From Amycolatopsis regifaucium (lineage in GTDB: Bacteria; Actinomycetota; Actinomycetes; Mycobacteriales; Pseudonocardiaceae): a stretch of DNA of 64,000 nt. The notes beneath the pieces are model-generated. The model saw nothing but the letters and a program-made list of their open reading frames with translations, was not told the origin of the DNA and did not search any database. The stretch's first letter is position 1. The number at the start of each line of letters is the position of its first letter. The translations under genes were made by a program, and so were the position numbers. This document shows positions 53,686-63,543 of the stretch, piece after piece. Location: NCBI RefSeq assembly GCF_001613935.1, contig NZ_LQCI01000003.1, forward strand, positions 124,001 through 188,000, in the 5' to 3' direction.

Positions 53686-54531
53686 TCAACCTCGTTGGGA
53701 TCGGACGCCCAGTAAGACGTCTTCCCAGGATGGAACGATGGGATGGTTCTTCTTCCCCTTCGCCCGCGGAGCCGGTTCGGCCACTTCCTCCGGCTCGTCA
53801 GCCGGAAGTGGTGACTCGACGTCTTCCTCGGGCTCCGCGATGGGCGCGTCGATCACCTTCGCGACCGGCTCTTCGGGGGCCGAATCCAGGGTGGGCTGGA
53901 TGATCGCGTCCCTGCCGGGATCCAGCGCCCGCACCGTGCGCGGGGCACGGTAGGCGTTGGGGTTGAGCAGGACTTCGGCGTTCTCGTCGAGCGCCTGCAC
54001 GGTGCCGCCGTGCGCGCCGGGCGAGAATGACCAGTGCGCGCGGTTGTCCGAGCGGCCGGCCTTCCAGCTCAGCACGACGACCCACTTGCCGTCGTCGCCG
54101 CGCCAGGAGTCCCAGGTCGCCTGGCTGTAGTCGTGGCCGCGGAGACCGAACGAGTGCGCCATGACCTCGCCGAGCGTCTGCACGTCGGGGCCGTCTTCGC
54201 GGATCGGGTGCGCGCGCTGGGCCAGCTCCGCCGTCCGCGAGCGCTCGAGCAGGACCGGGTACGCGAACCGCTCCACGCGCTGCACGGAGACGCCGGCGCT
54301 GCTCGCGACCTGCTCCACGGACTCACCGGCCCGGATTCGTGCCTGGATCTCGCGTGGCCGCATTTGGCTCTCCAACTCGATCTCGATCTGGCCGAGGCGG
54401 GTGATGTCACCCCTCGCCGCCGCACGCAGCCTTTCGTCCGCGGGGAGCAGGAAACGCGTGCGGCTCGCCGGGTCCTCGCACACGATGGACTTACCGTCCT
54501 CGTGTAGCCCGACCACCCGTAGCGCTCGCAT
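53686..54531 (-). CDS. sepH: Septation protein SepH
   Basis: Actinobacterial divisome protein that interacts with FtsZ. 281 residues: N-terminal DUF3071 region MRALRVVGLHEDGKSIVCED then HTH-like EIQARIRAGESVEQVASSAG and the conserved QATWDSWRGDDGKWVVVLSW. The last 100 residues are acidic/Pro-rich, probably disordered, ending VPSWEDVLLGVRS as in Streptomyces SepH. ATG 54531. Terminator at 53641-53682. Confidence 0.92.
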   Translation of the reverse strand: MRALRVVGLHEDGKSIVCEDPASRTRFLLPADERLRAAARGDITRLGQIEIELESQMRPREIQARIRAGESVEQVASSAGVSVQRVERFAYPVLLERSRTAELAQRAHPIREDGPDVQTLGEVMAHSFGLRGHDYSQATWDSWRGDDGKWVVVLSWKAGRSDNRAHWSFSPGAHGGTVQALDENAEVLLNPNAYRAPRTVRALDPGRDAIIQPTLDSAPEEPVAKVIDAPIAEPEEDVESPLPADEPEEVAEPAPRAKGKKNHPIVPSWEDVLLGVRSQRG

Positions 54532-54720
54532 TCTCGCCTCCCCTGCTCTTCACCTTTGTGGGTGTCCACGGTAATCCGGCGCGTCGGCTTGACGTGTGAG
54601 GCGCGCCGATGTCATGTGTCCTGCTCACTATTTTGTTCATGGCAGCAAGTGCATTCTGCTGGAGCAAGCCGCGGTCCGCCGCGTGACGCGCTGGACACGC
54701 ACAGTCACGATCGGGGGAAT

Positions 54721-55878
54721 CTACGGCAGGCGCACCCGGACGACCAGCCCGCCGCCCCGGCCGCCGGGTTCCGCGCCCGCGGTTCCGCCGTGCGCCTGAG
54801 CGATGGACCGGACGATCGACAGCCCCAGCCCGGCGTTGCGCGAGTCGCCGGTCCGGTCGCCCGAAAGCCGCCGGAACGGTTCGAACAGCGCGGGCACGGC
54901 GTCCAGCGGCACCTGCGGACCGGTGTTGCGCACCACCAGCGCCGGGTCGCCGCCGAGGTCGACATGGACACAGCCGCCCTCGCGGTTGTAGGTGATGGCG
55001 TTGTGCGCGAGGTTCGTGACCAGCCGCTCCAGCAGTACGGGATCCCCGGACACCGTCCGCGGTCGCAGCCGCGACTCCATGGTGACGCCCGCCTCTTCGG
55101 CCATGTTCGAAGCCGAGCGGAGCACCGTCGCCACGATCTCGTCCAGCCGGACGGGGGCGCGCGTGGCCAGGCCGCGATCACTGCGCGCGAGGACGAGCAG
55201 GCCCTCGATCATCCGTTCGCTGCGTTCGTTGGTGTAGATGAGGTGCTCGCCCAGTTTCCGGAGTTCCGGGCTGACGTCGGGATCGGCCATCGCCACTTCG
55301 ACCAGCGTGCGCTGCACCGCGAGCGGGGTGCGCAGTTCGTGGGAGGCGTTCGCGACGAAGCGTTTCTGGCTGTCGAACGACACGGCGAGCCGGTCGAGCA
55401 TGCCGTCGAAGGTGTCGGCGAGTTCCTTGAGTTCGTCGTCGGGGCCGTCGAGGTCGATCCGCCGGTCGAGGTTCTCCGCCTCGAGTTTCCGCGCGGTCGA
55501 CGTGATCGCGTGCAGCGGCCGCAGCACGCGGCTCGCCATCAGCCAGCCGAGCAACACCGCGAGCGCGCCCGCGATCGCCAGCGCCACCAATGATTGCCAC
55601 AACAGTGTCGAAAGGACATCCGAGCGGTACTCGCCGAGTGAGGTCGCCACCAGTTGCGTGGCCTGGGCGCGCTCCACGGGAAGGATGGTCGTCGTGTCCA
55701 GGGGGTACGCGCGCTGGACCGCGATGCCCGCGGCGTCGGTCGCGAACGAGGCCGCGTCCGGCAGCGACGAGCTCACCAGCAGGTAGTTGACGATCAGCAG
55801 CGCGAGTCCGACGAGCAGGAAGGCGCCACCGTAGAGCGCCGTCAGCTTGGTGCGGACCGACAACCGGAGCGGTTTCAC
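54721..55878 (-). CDS. Sensor histidine kinase
   Basis: 385 residues: TM1 (about 12-31), extracytoplasmic sensor of about 55 residues, TM2 (about 92-114), HAMP, dimerisation helix with phospho-His in VANASHELRTPLAVQ, N box NLAHNAITYNREGG, and G2-type NAGLGLSIVRSIAQAHGG. GTG 55878 overlaps the response-regulator stop by 4 bases. Divergent from the efflux operon at 56647-60192 that it probably governs. Confidence 0.9.
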   Translation of the reverse strand: MKPLRLSVRTKLTALYGGAFLLVGLALLIVNYLLVSSSLPDAASFATDAAGIAVQRAYPLDTTTILPVERAQATQLVATSLGEYRSDVLSTLLWQSLVALAIAGALAVLLGWLMASRVLRPLHAITSTARKLEAENLDRRIDLDGPDDELKELADTFDGMLDRLAVSFDSQKRFVANASHELRTPLAVQRTLVEVAMADPDVSPELRKLGEHLIYTNERSERMIEGLLVLARSDRGLATRAPVRLDEIVATVLRSASNMAEEAGVTMESRLRPRTVSGDPVLLERLVTNLAHNAITYNREGGCVHVDLGGDPALVVRNTGPQVPLDAVPALFEPFRRLSGDRTGDSRNAGLGLSIVRSIAQAHGGTAGAEPGGRGGGLVVRVRLP

Positions 55879-56534
55879 GACCCGAACCGGTAGCCGGCGC
55901 CGGGCACGGTCTCGATCAGCGGCGGCTCACCGAGTTTGCGCCGCAACGTCATCATCGCCACCCGGACGGCGTTCGTGAACGGATCCGCGTGCTCGTCCCA
56001 CGCCTTCTCCAGCAGGTCCTCCGCGCTGACCACCGCGCCTTCGGCGCGCATGAGCACCTCCAGTACCGCGAATTCCTTGGGGGACAAGGGAAGGAACCGG
56101 CCATCGCGGGACGCTTGGTGGCGGGGCAGGTCGAGGACGACGCCGCCGCGTTCGAGCACCGGCGGCAGCGCCGGCCGCGCGCGTCGCGACAACGCCTGCA
56201 CCCGCGCGACGAGTTCGGCGAACGCGAACGGTTTCGTCAGGTAGTCGTCGGCGCCGAGGCCCAGCCCGGCGACCCGATCGTTGACGTCGGCGGCGGCCGT
56301 CAGCATGAGGACCCGCGCCTCGCCGCCGGTTTCGAGCACCGCGGCGCAGACCTCGTCCCCGTGCACGACCGGCAGGTCTCGGTCGAGCACGACGACGTCG
56401 TAACCGTGCACCCCCACCCGGTCCAGGGCCTGTTCGCCGTCGTAGCAGACGTCGACGGCCATGGAGAACCGTCGCAGGCCCTCGGCGATCGTGTCCGCCA
56501 ACAGCCGCTCGTCTTCCACCACCAGCACTCTCAC
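55875..56534 (-). CDS. OmpR-family response regulator
   Basis: 219 residues: receiver with Asp51 (VVVLDRDLPVVHG), Lys in LTKPFAFAEL, and a C-terminal winged helix (LSPKEFAVLEVLMRAEGAVV). GTG 56534. Forms an operon with the kinase at 54721 and is divergent (112-base gap) from the lipoprotein gene at 56647. Confidence 0.92.
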   Translation of the reverse strand: MRVLVVEDERLLADTIAEGLRRFSMAVDVCYDGEQALDRVGVHGYDVVVLDRDLPVVHGDEVCAAVLETGGEARVLMLTAAADVNDRVAGLGLGADDYLTKPFAFAELVARVQALSRRARPALPPVLERGGVVLDLPRHQASRDGRFLPLSPKEFAVLEVLMRAEGAVVSAEDLLEKAWDEHADPFTNAVRVAMMTLRRKLGEPPLIETVPGAGYRFGS

Positions 56535-56646
56535 CGGGCCAGTCTGCCCCGGGTGGGGGTAAGCGCGGCATAAGCGACTTCGCTTACCGCCCCGGAATCA
56601 CCCTCTCCGTAGAAATCGGTGCGTCAAGACGACCGAAGGAGCAGCG

Positions 56647-57201
56647 ATGCGGAAACGACCGATGGCGGCACTGATCGCCGGAGCGGTCCTCGCGCTGGTG
56701 GCAGGCTGCGGTGGCGGCGGGGACGGCGGCGACAAGGTCGCCTCGATCTCGTCGCCGCCCGCCGCCGGTGCCGGTGACGGGCAGCAGGCCGACAACGTGT
56801 CCGACGAGGACAAGAGGCGGAACTTCGCGAAGTGCATGCGTGAGCACGGGATCAACATGCCGGAGCCCAAGCGGGACGCCAACGGCCAGGACACGATCAC
56901 CTTCGAGGCGGGCGACACCCCGCCCGACGAGAAGAAGATGAAGGCCGCGGACGAGGCATGCCGCAAGCTGCTGCCGAACGGCGGCGAGATCAAGCCGCCG
57001 ACGCCGGAAGAGCTCGACAAGATGCGCAAGGAAGCGAAGTGCATGCGCGACCACGGCATCGACTTCCCGGATCCCGAACCGGCGGGCAAGGGCGGCGCGG
57101 CCATCGCGCTGGGCGACGCGTCCGGTGACCCCAAGAAGTTCGAAGAAGCGGCGAAGGCCTGCGGTCTCGGCATGACCATGAGGGCGGCCCCGGCGAAATG
57201 A
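56647..57201 (+). CDS. Lipoprotein with duplicated CMR-HGI motif
   Basis: 184 residues; signal with lipobox VAGC (Cys near 21) and Gly-rich linker. Two copies of one motif are visible: FAKCMREHGINMPEP and EAKCMRDHGIDFPDPEP, plus later Cys in DEACRKLL and KACGLGM, suggesting an internal duplication with paired Cys. First gene of the four-gene efflux operon; ends ATGA over the adaptor gene. Confidence 0.82.
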   Translation: MRKRPMAALIAGAVLALVAGCGGGGDGGDKVASISSPPAAGAGDGQQADNVSDEDKRRNFAKCMREHGINMPEPKRDANGQDTITFEAGDTPPDEKKMKAADEACRKLLPNGGEIKPPTPEELDKMRKEAKCMRDHGIDFPDPEPAGKGGAAIALGDASGDPKKFEEAAKACGLGMTMRAAPAK

Positions 57202-58298
57202 GCGGACACGAAGGACCCGGCGGCGTGCGTCGTTCGCGGCGGGCGCGCTGGTACGTCATCACGGCGGCTCTCGTCGTCGTGGTCGGGACGGTCTCGGTGG
57301 TCGTGATGACCAGGGTGACGTCGGAAGCCGGGCAGGTCGCGAAGGCGCCGCCCCCGGTGGAGACCGCGAAGGTCGAAAAGACCGACCTGCGGGAGGAGGA
57401 AGAGGCGAACGGGACACTGGGCTACGGCGCGGAAGAGTCCCTCTCCGGCCGGAAACCGGGCACCATCACGTCTCTTCCGGCCGCGGGCACGGTGCTCTCG
57501 AGGGGCAAGGCGGTGTACGGCGTCGACGCGAAACCGGTGCCGTTGTTCTACGGCACCTTGCCGTTCTTCCGCGATCTCGCGGACGGCGCGACGGACGGCC
57601 CGGACGTCAGGCAGCTGGAAGAGAACCTGAAGGCGCTCGGGTTCGGCGGCTTCGGCACGCCCGACAAGAAGTTCACGTCGGCCACCGCCGCCGCGCTCAA
57701 GAAATGGCAGAAGTCGCTGGGCGTCGAGCAGACCGGCACCTTCGGCCAGGGTGACGCCGTCCTCGCGCCGGGCGAGATCCGGGTTTCGCAGGTCGCCGCG
57801 CAGCTCGGCGGCCCGAGCGGCGGCGAACTGCTGAAGTACACCGGCACGGAACGGGTCGTCGAGGTCAAGCTCGACGCCGCCAAACAGGCCATCGCCAAGG
57901 AAGGGGACAAGGTCGGGATCGACATCACCGGCGGCAAGTCCACGACCGGCGTGGTCACCGAGGTCGGCAAGGTCGCGGAGTCCGGAAAGGACGGTTCCGG
58001 TCAGGACGACGGCAAGCCGAAGATCAAGGTGAAGATCAAACTGGACGATCCGGCCGCGGCGGGGTCGCTCGATTCGACGCCGGTCTCGGTGCGGTTCACC
58101 AAGGAAGTCCACAGTGGAGTGTTGGCGGTCCCGGTCGGGGCGCTGCTCGCGCTCGCCGAGGGCGGATACGCCGTCGAGGTCGACGAAGGCGGCAAACGGC
58201 GGCTTGTCGCGGTGAAGACCGGGTTGTTCTCCGGCGGCCGCGTCGAGATCACCGGAACCGGTCTCGCCGCCGGGACGCGGGTGGTGACGACGTCATGA
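57198..58298 (+). CDS. Efflux periplasmic adaptor with peptidoglycan-binding domain
   Basis: 366 residues. N-terminal TM ([20 protein letters not shown]), HlyD-like region ([20 protein letters not shown]), then a peptidoglycan-binding PG-1 insert ([16 protein letters not shown], then [20 protein letters not shown]), and beta-barrel plus membrane-proximal domains. Works with the MacB-like ATPase and permease. The PG insert is common in Gram-positive adaptors and may anchor the pump to the wall. Confidence 0.88.
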   Translation: MSGHEGPGGVRRSRRARWYVITAALVVVVGTVSVVVMTRVTSEAGQVAKAPPPVETAKVEKTDLREEEEANGTLGYGAEESLSGRKPGTITSLPAAGTVLSRGKAVYGVDAKPVPLFYGTLPFFRDLADGATDGPDVRQLEENLKALGFGGFGTPDKKFTSATAAALKKWQKSLGVEQTGTFGQGDAVLAPGEIRVSQVAAQLGGPSGGELLKYTGTERVVEVKLDAAKQAIAKEGDKVGIDITGGKSTTGVVTEVGKVAESGKDGSGQDDGKPKIKVKIKLDDPAAAGSLDSTPVSVRFTKEVHSGVLAVPVGALLALAEGGYAVEVDEGGKRRLVAVKTGLFSGGRVEITGTGLAAGTRVVTTS

Positions 58299-58981
58299 CC
58301 CCGGTGCTGGCCGTGCGCAACGCCTCGCGCACCTATCCCGGTGAGGTGCGCGCGCTGCACGAGGTGACACTGTCCATCGAGGACAGGGAGATGGTCGCGA
58401 TCGTCGGCCCGTCCGGTTCGGGCAAGTCGACGTTGCTGCAGCTGATGGGCACGCTCGACCGGCCGACCAGCGGTGTCATCGAACTCCGCGGGCACGACGT
58501 CGCGAAACTGCCCGACCGCAAGCTCTCGGCGTTGCGGTCGCGGTGGATCGGCTTCGTGTTCCAGCAGTTCTTCCTCAGCGAGGGAGTGAGCGCTGTCGAC
58601 AACGTCGCGACGGGACTGCTGTACGCGGGGGTGCCGCGGCGGAAACGGCACGAGCGGGCGCTGGCGGCGCTCGACCGGGTCGGCCTCGCGCACCGGGCGG
58701 GCCATTTCCCGAACGAGCTCTCGGGCGGCGAGCGGCAACGGGTGGCGATCGCGCGGGCGGTGGTCAACTCGCCGTCGATCCTGCTGGCCGACGAGCCGAC
58801 CGGGAACCTCGACACGGGCAACGGCGCGGCGATCCTCAACCTGCTCGCCACGTTGAGTTCACAGGGGACGACCGTCGTGATCATCACGCACGACCGGGAG
58901 ATCGCGGCGGGTGTCCCGCGGCGGATCGAGTTGCGGGACGGCCGGATCCGGCTCGACACCGGAACGGGGGTGCCGGTGTGA
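58295..58981 (+). CDS. ABC transporter ATP-binding protein (MacB/LolD-like)
   Basis: 228 residues. Walker [13 protein letters not shown], signature [16 protein letters not shown], Walker [13 protein letters not shown], and H-loop ITHD are complete. It overlaps genes on both sides by 4 bases, so the ATPase is coupled with adaptor and permease. Confidence 0.93.
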   Translation: MTPVLAVRNASRTYPGEVRALHEVTLSIEDREMVAIVGPSGSGKSTLLQLMGTLDRPTSGVIELRGHDVAKLPDRKLSALRSRWIGFVFQQFFLSEGVSAVDNVATGLLYAGVPRRKRHERALAALDRVGLAHRAGHFPNELSGGERQRVAIARAVVNSPSILLADEPTGNLDTGNGAAILNLLATLSSQGTTVVIITHDREIAAGVPRRIELRDGRIRLDTGTGVPV

Positions 58982-60192
58982 GCGCACCCGTCCTCGACAA
59001 GACGCCGGATCCGGCCCGGCTCGGCCCGCGTGACGTGCTGGCCCTCGGCGCGCACGGGATGCGGACGCGGCCGATGCGCGCGGTGCTGTCCGCGCTCGGC
59101 ATCGGGATCGGGATCGCCGCGATGGTGGCGGTGCTCGCGATCCCGGCGTCGGGCGCGAAGGCGTTGCAAGACCAGCTGGCCGCGCTCGGCACCAACCTGC
59201 TTTCGGCCGGGCCGGGCAAGACGATGTTCGGCGGCGACGCGACCTTGCCGGACAGCGCGGTGCCGATGGCGAAACGGATCGCTCCGGTGACGGCGGCGTC
59301 CGCGATCGGGACCACCGACGGGACAGTGCGGCGCACGGACAAGATCGCCAAGGACGAGACCTCCGGCCTCGGCGTCTACGCGGCGACACCGGATCTCCTC
59401 GACGTCGTCGGCGGAACGGTCCGCGCCGGGCAGTTCCTCCGGGACGCCACCCGCGACTATCCGGTCGTCGTACTCGGTTCGGTCGCCGCCGCCCGGCTCG
59501 GGATCGACCACCTCGACCAGGCGAAGCCGCCGCAGGTGTTCATCAACGGGCACTGGTTCACCGTCGGCGGGATCTTGGGCCCGCAACCGCTCGCGCCGGA
59601 GATCGAACGGTCGGCTCTGGTCGGCTGGGACGTCGCGAAGCGGCTCCTCGGCTTCAAGGGGCACCCGAGCACGGTGTACGTCCGCGCGAAGGACTCGCAG
59701 GTCGAGAACGTCCGCTCGGTGCTCGCGCAGACGATGAACCCGCAGGCGCCCAACGAGGTCGAGGTGCGTCGTCCGTCGGAGGCGCTGGAGGCGCGGAAGC
59801 TGACGGAGAACACCTACAGCGCGTTGTTCCTCGGCCTCGGCGGGGTGGCGCTGCTGGTCGGCGGCGTCGGGGTCGCCAACACGATGGTGATCTCGGTGCT
59901 GGAACGACGCCGGGAGATTGGCCTCCGCCGGGCGCTCGGGGCGACGAAACGGCAGGTCAGAGGGCAGTTCCTGGCCGAGTCGGTGCTGCTGTCCGGCTTC
60001 GGCGGGCTAGCCGGGGTGCTGGTCGGTGTGCTGGTGACGTCCGTGTACGCGCTGAGCCAAGGCTGGCCGGCGGTGCTGCCCGTCGGCGCCCTGCTCGGCG
60101 GGGTCGGGGTCTCGGCACTGGTCGGTGCGGTCGCCGGTGCCTATCCGGCGATGCGTGCGGCGCGGCTCCCGCCCACCCAAGCCCTCGCCTAG
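58978..60192 (+). CDS. ABC transporter permease (MacB/FtsX-like)
   Basis: 404 residues: TM1 ([20 protein letters not shown]), a large extracytoplasmic domain (about 60-275), then three TM helices with the [20 protein letters not shown] coupling loop. GTG 58978 overlaps the ATPase stop. Substrate is unknown; antimicrobial peptides or lipids are usual for this class. Confidence 0.9.
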   Translation: MSAPVLDKTPDPARLGPRDVLALGAHGMRTRPMRAVLSALGIGIGIAAMVAVLAIPASGAKALQDQLAALGTNLLSAGPGKTMFGGDATLPDSAVPMAKRIAPVTAASAIGTTDGTVRRTDKIAKDETSGLGVYAATPDLLDVVGGTVRAGQFLRDATRDYPVVVLGSVAAARLGIDHLDQAKPPQVFINGHWFTVGGILGPQPLAPEIERSALVGWDVAKRLLGFKGHPSTVYVRAKDSQVENVRSVLAQTMNPQAPNEVEVRRPSEALEARKLTENTYSALFLGLGGVALLVGGVGVANTMVISVLERRREIGLRRALGATKRQVRGQFLAESVLLSGFGGLAGVLVGVLVTSVYALSQGWPAVLPVGALLGGVGVSALVGAVAGAYPAMRAARLPPTQALA

Positions 60193-60194
60193 AA

Positions 60195-60260
60195 CGCGTT
60201 TCGTCCTCTGGATGCGGTAGTTCGCGCTGCCGACTACCGCATCCAGAGGACTACTCGCGG
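60195..60260. repeat. Dispersed palindrome family A, copy 4
   Basis: Stem GTCCTCTGGATGCGGTAGT (60203-60221) pairs exactly with 60233-60251. Compared with copies 2 and 3 the stem has G-C in place of A-T at one position in both arms, a compensatory change. It lies 3 bases after the permease stop and 25 bases before the GT87 gene. Confidence 0.85.
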
Positions 60261-60284
60261 GGAAGCGGTGGGTAATCTCGCCAG

Positions 60285-61472
60285 GTGCTGGTGGGATTGT
60301 CGGGGCGGAGACTCGTGGGGGCGCTGATCGCGCTCGAAGTCGTCGTGGTCGCCGTCCTGTTCACACTGAAGGTGTTCGACGGACAGGACCTCGAGGTCTA
60401 CGTCGGCGGCGCCCGATCGCTCCTCGACGCCGGCGACCCGTACGGCACCTGGGTGCAGACCCACGGCGGCTGGCTGCCCTTCACCTACACGCCGTTCGCG
60501 GCAGCGGTGTTCCTACCCGGCACGCTGCTGTCCGCCGCGGTGGCGACGAGGCTGCTCGGGCTCGCGTCGATCATCGCGGGCGGGATCGTCGTGTACCTCT
60601 TCGTCGCGACGCTCAACGGCTCGCTCAAAGACCGCGCCGACGTCCGCGGCCGCGCCGTCGCCGTACTGGCGGCGATCGGGGCGCAGGCGGCGGGCGGGTT
60701 CATGGAGCCGGTCCGCTCGACGCTCGGTTTCGGCCAGATCAACACCTTGCTGATGCTGATGGTCGTGCTCGACGCCCTGCTGCCGGGACGCGCCCGCACC
60801 AAGGGACTCCTCATCGGTGTCGCCGCCGCGATCAAGCTGACCCCGGCCGTGTTCATCCTGTTCTTCTTGTTCCGCAAGGACTTCCGCTCGGCCGCGCGGG
60901 TCGTCGCCGGATTCGCCGGTGCCGGGCTGCTGATGTGGCTGATCGCGCCGAGGGCGTCGGTGAAGTTCTGGACGAACATCCTCTTCGACACCAGCCGCAT
61001 CGGCGATCGCGGTTACGTCGGGAACCAGTCGCTGCGCGGAATGCTCGCGCGGTTCGGGCTCGGGTCGGCGGAGGACGTCGTCTGGGTACTGGCGGCGTTC
61101 GTGGTGGTCGCGCTGACCGCGTTCGTGATCGCTCGGGCCGCGGAACCGGTGTCCGCGCTGACCGCTTGCGCGATCGGCGGGCTGCTGGTGTCGCCGGTGA
61201 CCTGGACGCACCACTGGGTCTGGTGCGTGCCGCTCCTCGTGCTGCTGGTCTGGACCCGATCGATCGTTTCGTACGCACTCGCGGTCGTGACGGTGGCGCT
61301 GTTCGTCGTCGCGCCGATGTGGCTCGCGCCGCGGCCGGCCGGGAGCTTCGGCTGGTGGCTGGCGACGGAATCCTACGTGCTGTACGGCCTTCTTCTGCTA
61401 CTGGTGCTGAAATCCGTGAAGGCCTCCTTCCCTACCTTGAGAGTAGGGAAGGAGGCCTTCACGGACAGCTAG
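60285..61472 (+). CDS. GT87 family membrane mannosyltransferase-like protein (DUF2029)
   Basis: 395 residues with about 10 TM helices; polyprenyl-phosphate-dependent glycosyltransferase class C as in PimE/Rv mannosyltransferases. Motifs include DLEVYVGGARSLLDAGDPYG (Asp near 40), LPFTYTPFAAAVF, LGFGQINTLLMLMVVLD and SPVTWTHHWVWC. The last 20 residues are encoded by the family B hairpin B3, so the natural C-terminus may be shorter or the hairpin a later insertion. Confidence 0.85.
   Translation: MLVGLSGRRLVGALIALEVVVVAVLFTLKVFDGQDLEVYVGGARSLLDAGDPYGTWVQTHGGWLPFTYTPFAAAVFLPGTLLSAAVATRLLGLASIIAGGIVVYLFVATLNGSLKDRADVRGRAVAVLAAIGAQAAGGFMEPVRSTLGFGQINTLLMLMVVLDALLPGRARTKGLLIGVAAAIKLTPAVFILFFLFRKDFRSAARVVAGFAGAGLLMWLIAPRASVKFWTNILFDTSRIGDRGYVGNQSLRGMLARFGLGSAEDVVWVLAAFVVVALTAFVIARAAEPVSALTACAIGGLLVSPVTWTHHWVWCVPLLVLLVWTRSIVSYALAVVTVALFVVAPMWLAPRPAGSFGWWLATESYVLYGLLLLLVLKSVKASFPTLRVGKEAFTDS
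61413..61465. repeat. Family B hairpin, copy B3 (23-bp perfect arms)
   Basis: TCCGTGAAGGCCTCCTTCCC... (61413-61435) and perfect complement (61443-61465) around a 7-base loop. It overlaps the 3' end of the GT87 frame (stop 61470-61472) and lies 8 bases beyond the serC stop on the other strand, so it can terminate both. Confidence 0.85.
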
Positions 61473-61473
61473 C

Positions 61474-62613
<1,140 letters not shown>

Positions 62614-62716
62614 TCAGGTCGGGACGGACCTGCTGACAGTTGGTGTCGCGTGTCCGGCATGTGGGAGCGACGAACTCGTTTCCGCCCCGTCCCGCCGCCG
62701 GGTAGCTTCTCGCCTC

Positions 62717-63034
62717 ATGGCGACAGTGCATGAGCGTTTCCCCCTGCCTCCCGAAGCGTTGTGGCAGGCCCTTCCGAACGGGGTCACGGCGGTCAAGGGG
62801 AAGAACCCCTACTACGACGCGGCCGCCGGCTACGTCACCTTCTCCACCAGCATGGGCCTGTTCAGCTACGGGCAGACCGTCACGGTGAAGGTCGAGCGGA
62901 CGTCCGAGGGCTCCGGGCTGGCGATCCAGACGAGCTTGAAGTTCGGTTTCGTCGACTGGGGTGAGGGCAAGCGCATCGCCCGCAAGTTCATCGCCGCCGT
63001 CGGAGCCGCCGTTGGGCACACTCCGGCCGTCTGA
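62717..63034 (+). CDS. Conserved hypothetical protein, 105 aa
   Basis: Starts MATVHERFPLPPEALWQALP and is soluble, with beta-rich text (YVTFSTSMGLFSYGQTVTVK). The overall pattern resembles SRPBCC-type or other small beta proteins, but I cannot assign it. Stop overlaps the next start by one base, giving a two-gene unit. Confidence 0.7.
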   Translation: MATVHERFPLPPEALWQALPNGVTAVKGKNPYYDAAAGYVTFSTSMGLFSYGQTVTVKVERTSEGSGLAIQTSLKFGFVDWGEGKRIARKFIAAVGAAVGHTPAV

Positions 63035-63543
63035 TGCCCGATCCGTGGGGCCCGCGATGGGGCTTTCTGTTCCTGTACTTCCTCGCGTTCGCCGGTCACT
63101 GGATCTTCCGCGACTGGGACGACACGGCCACCATCGGCGCGATCGTCGGTTTCGTGGCGACGCTCGTGCTCGTCTTCGTCCCAGGCCTGCCGCACTGGGT
63201 GCACGGCGACCTCCCGGGCGAAACGTCCTCACCGAGGTTCCGCCAATGGTGGTCGGCGCTGCGGTTCACGATCCGGCGCCGTGAAGGCGTTCTCGACGTC
63301 GTGCTCGGCCCCTGGTCGTGGATCACCGCCACGCTGGAACCCGGCGCGGACACCGCTCGCGGCTGGGCCGTCCTCGACGGGCACCCGGCGAAGTTCGTCA
63401 TCGAGAACTGCCCTGGCGAACTCGCCGAGTCGCTGCGCGAACACCGCCGGATGTGGGTCGTCGGCGACGCTCACTACGGCGATGTCCTGGTGTGTGGCGA
63501 CGGCGGCCGTGAGTTCACGACCGCCGCCATCCGGTTTCGCTAG
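63034..63543 (+). CDS. Membrane-anchored hypothetical protein, 169 aa
   Basis: Two hydrophobic segments at the N-terminus (WGFLFLYFLAFAGHWIF and ATIGAIVGFVATLVLVFV), then a 110-residue cytoplasmic domain (VIENCPGELAESLREHRRMW). Unknown function; coupled to the preceding small gene. Confidence 0.7.
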   Translation: MPDPWGPRWGFLFLYFLAFAGHWIFRDWDDTATIGAIVGFVATLVLVFVPGLPHWVHGDLPGETSSPRFRQWWSALRFTIRRREGVLDVVLGPWSWITATLEPGADTARGWAVLDGHPAKFVIENCPGELAESLREHRRMWVVGDAHYGDVLVCGDGGREFTTAAIRFR

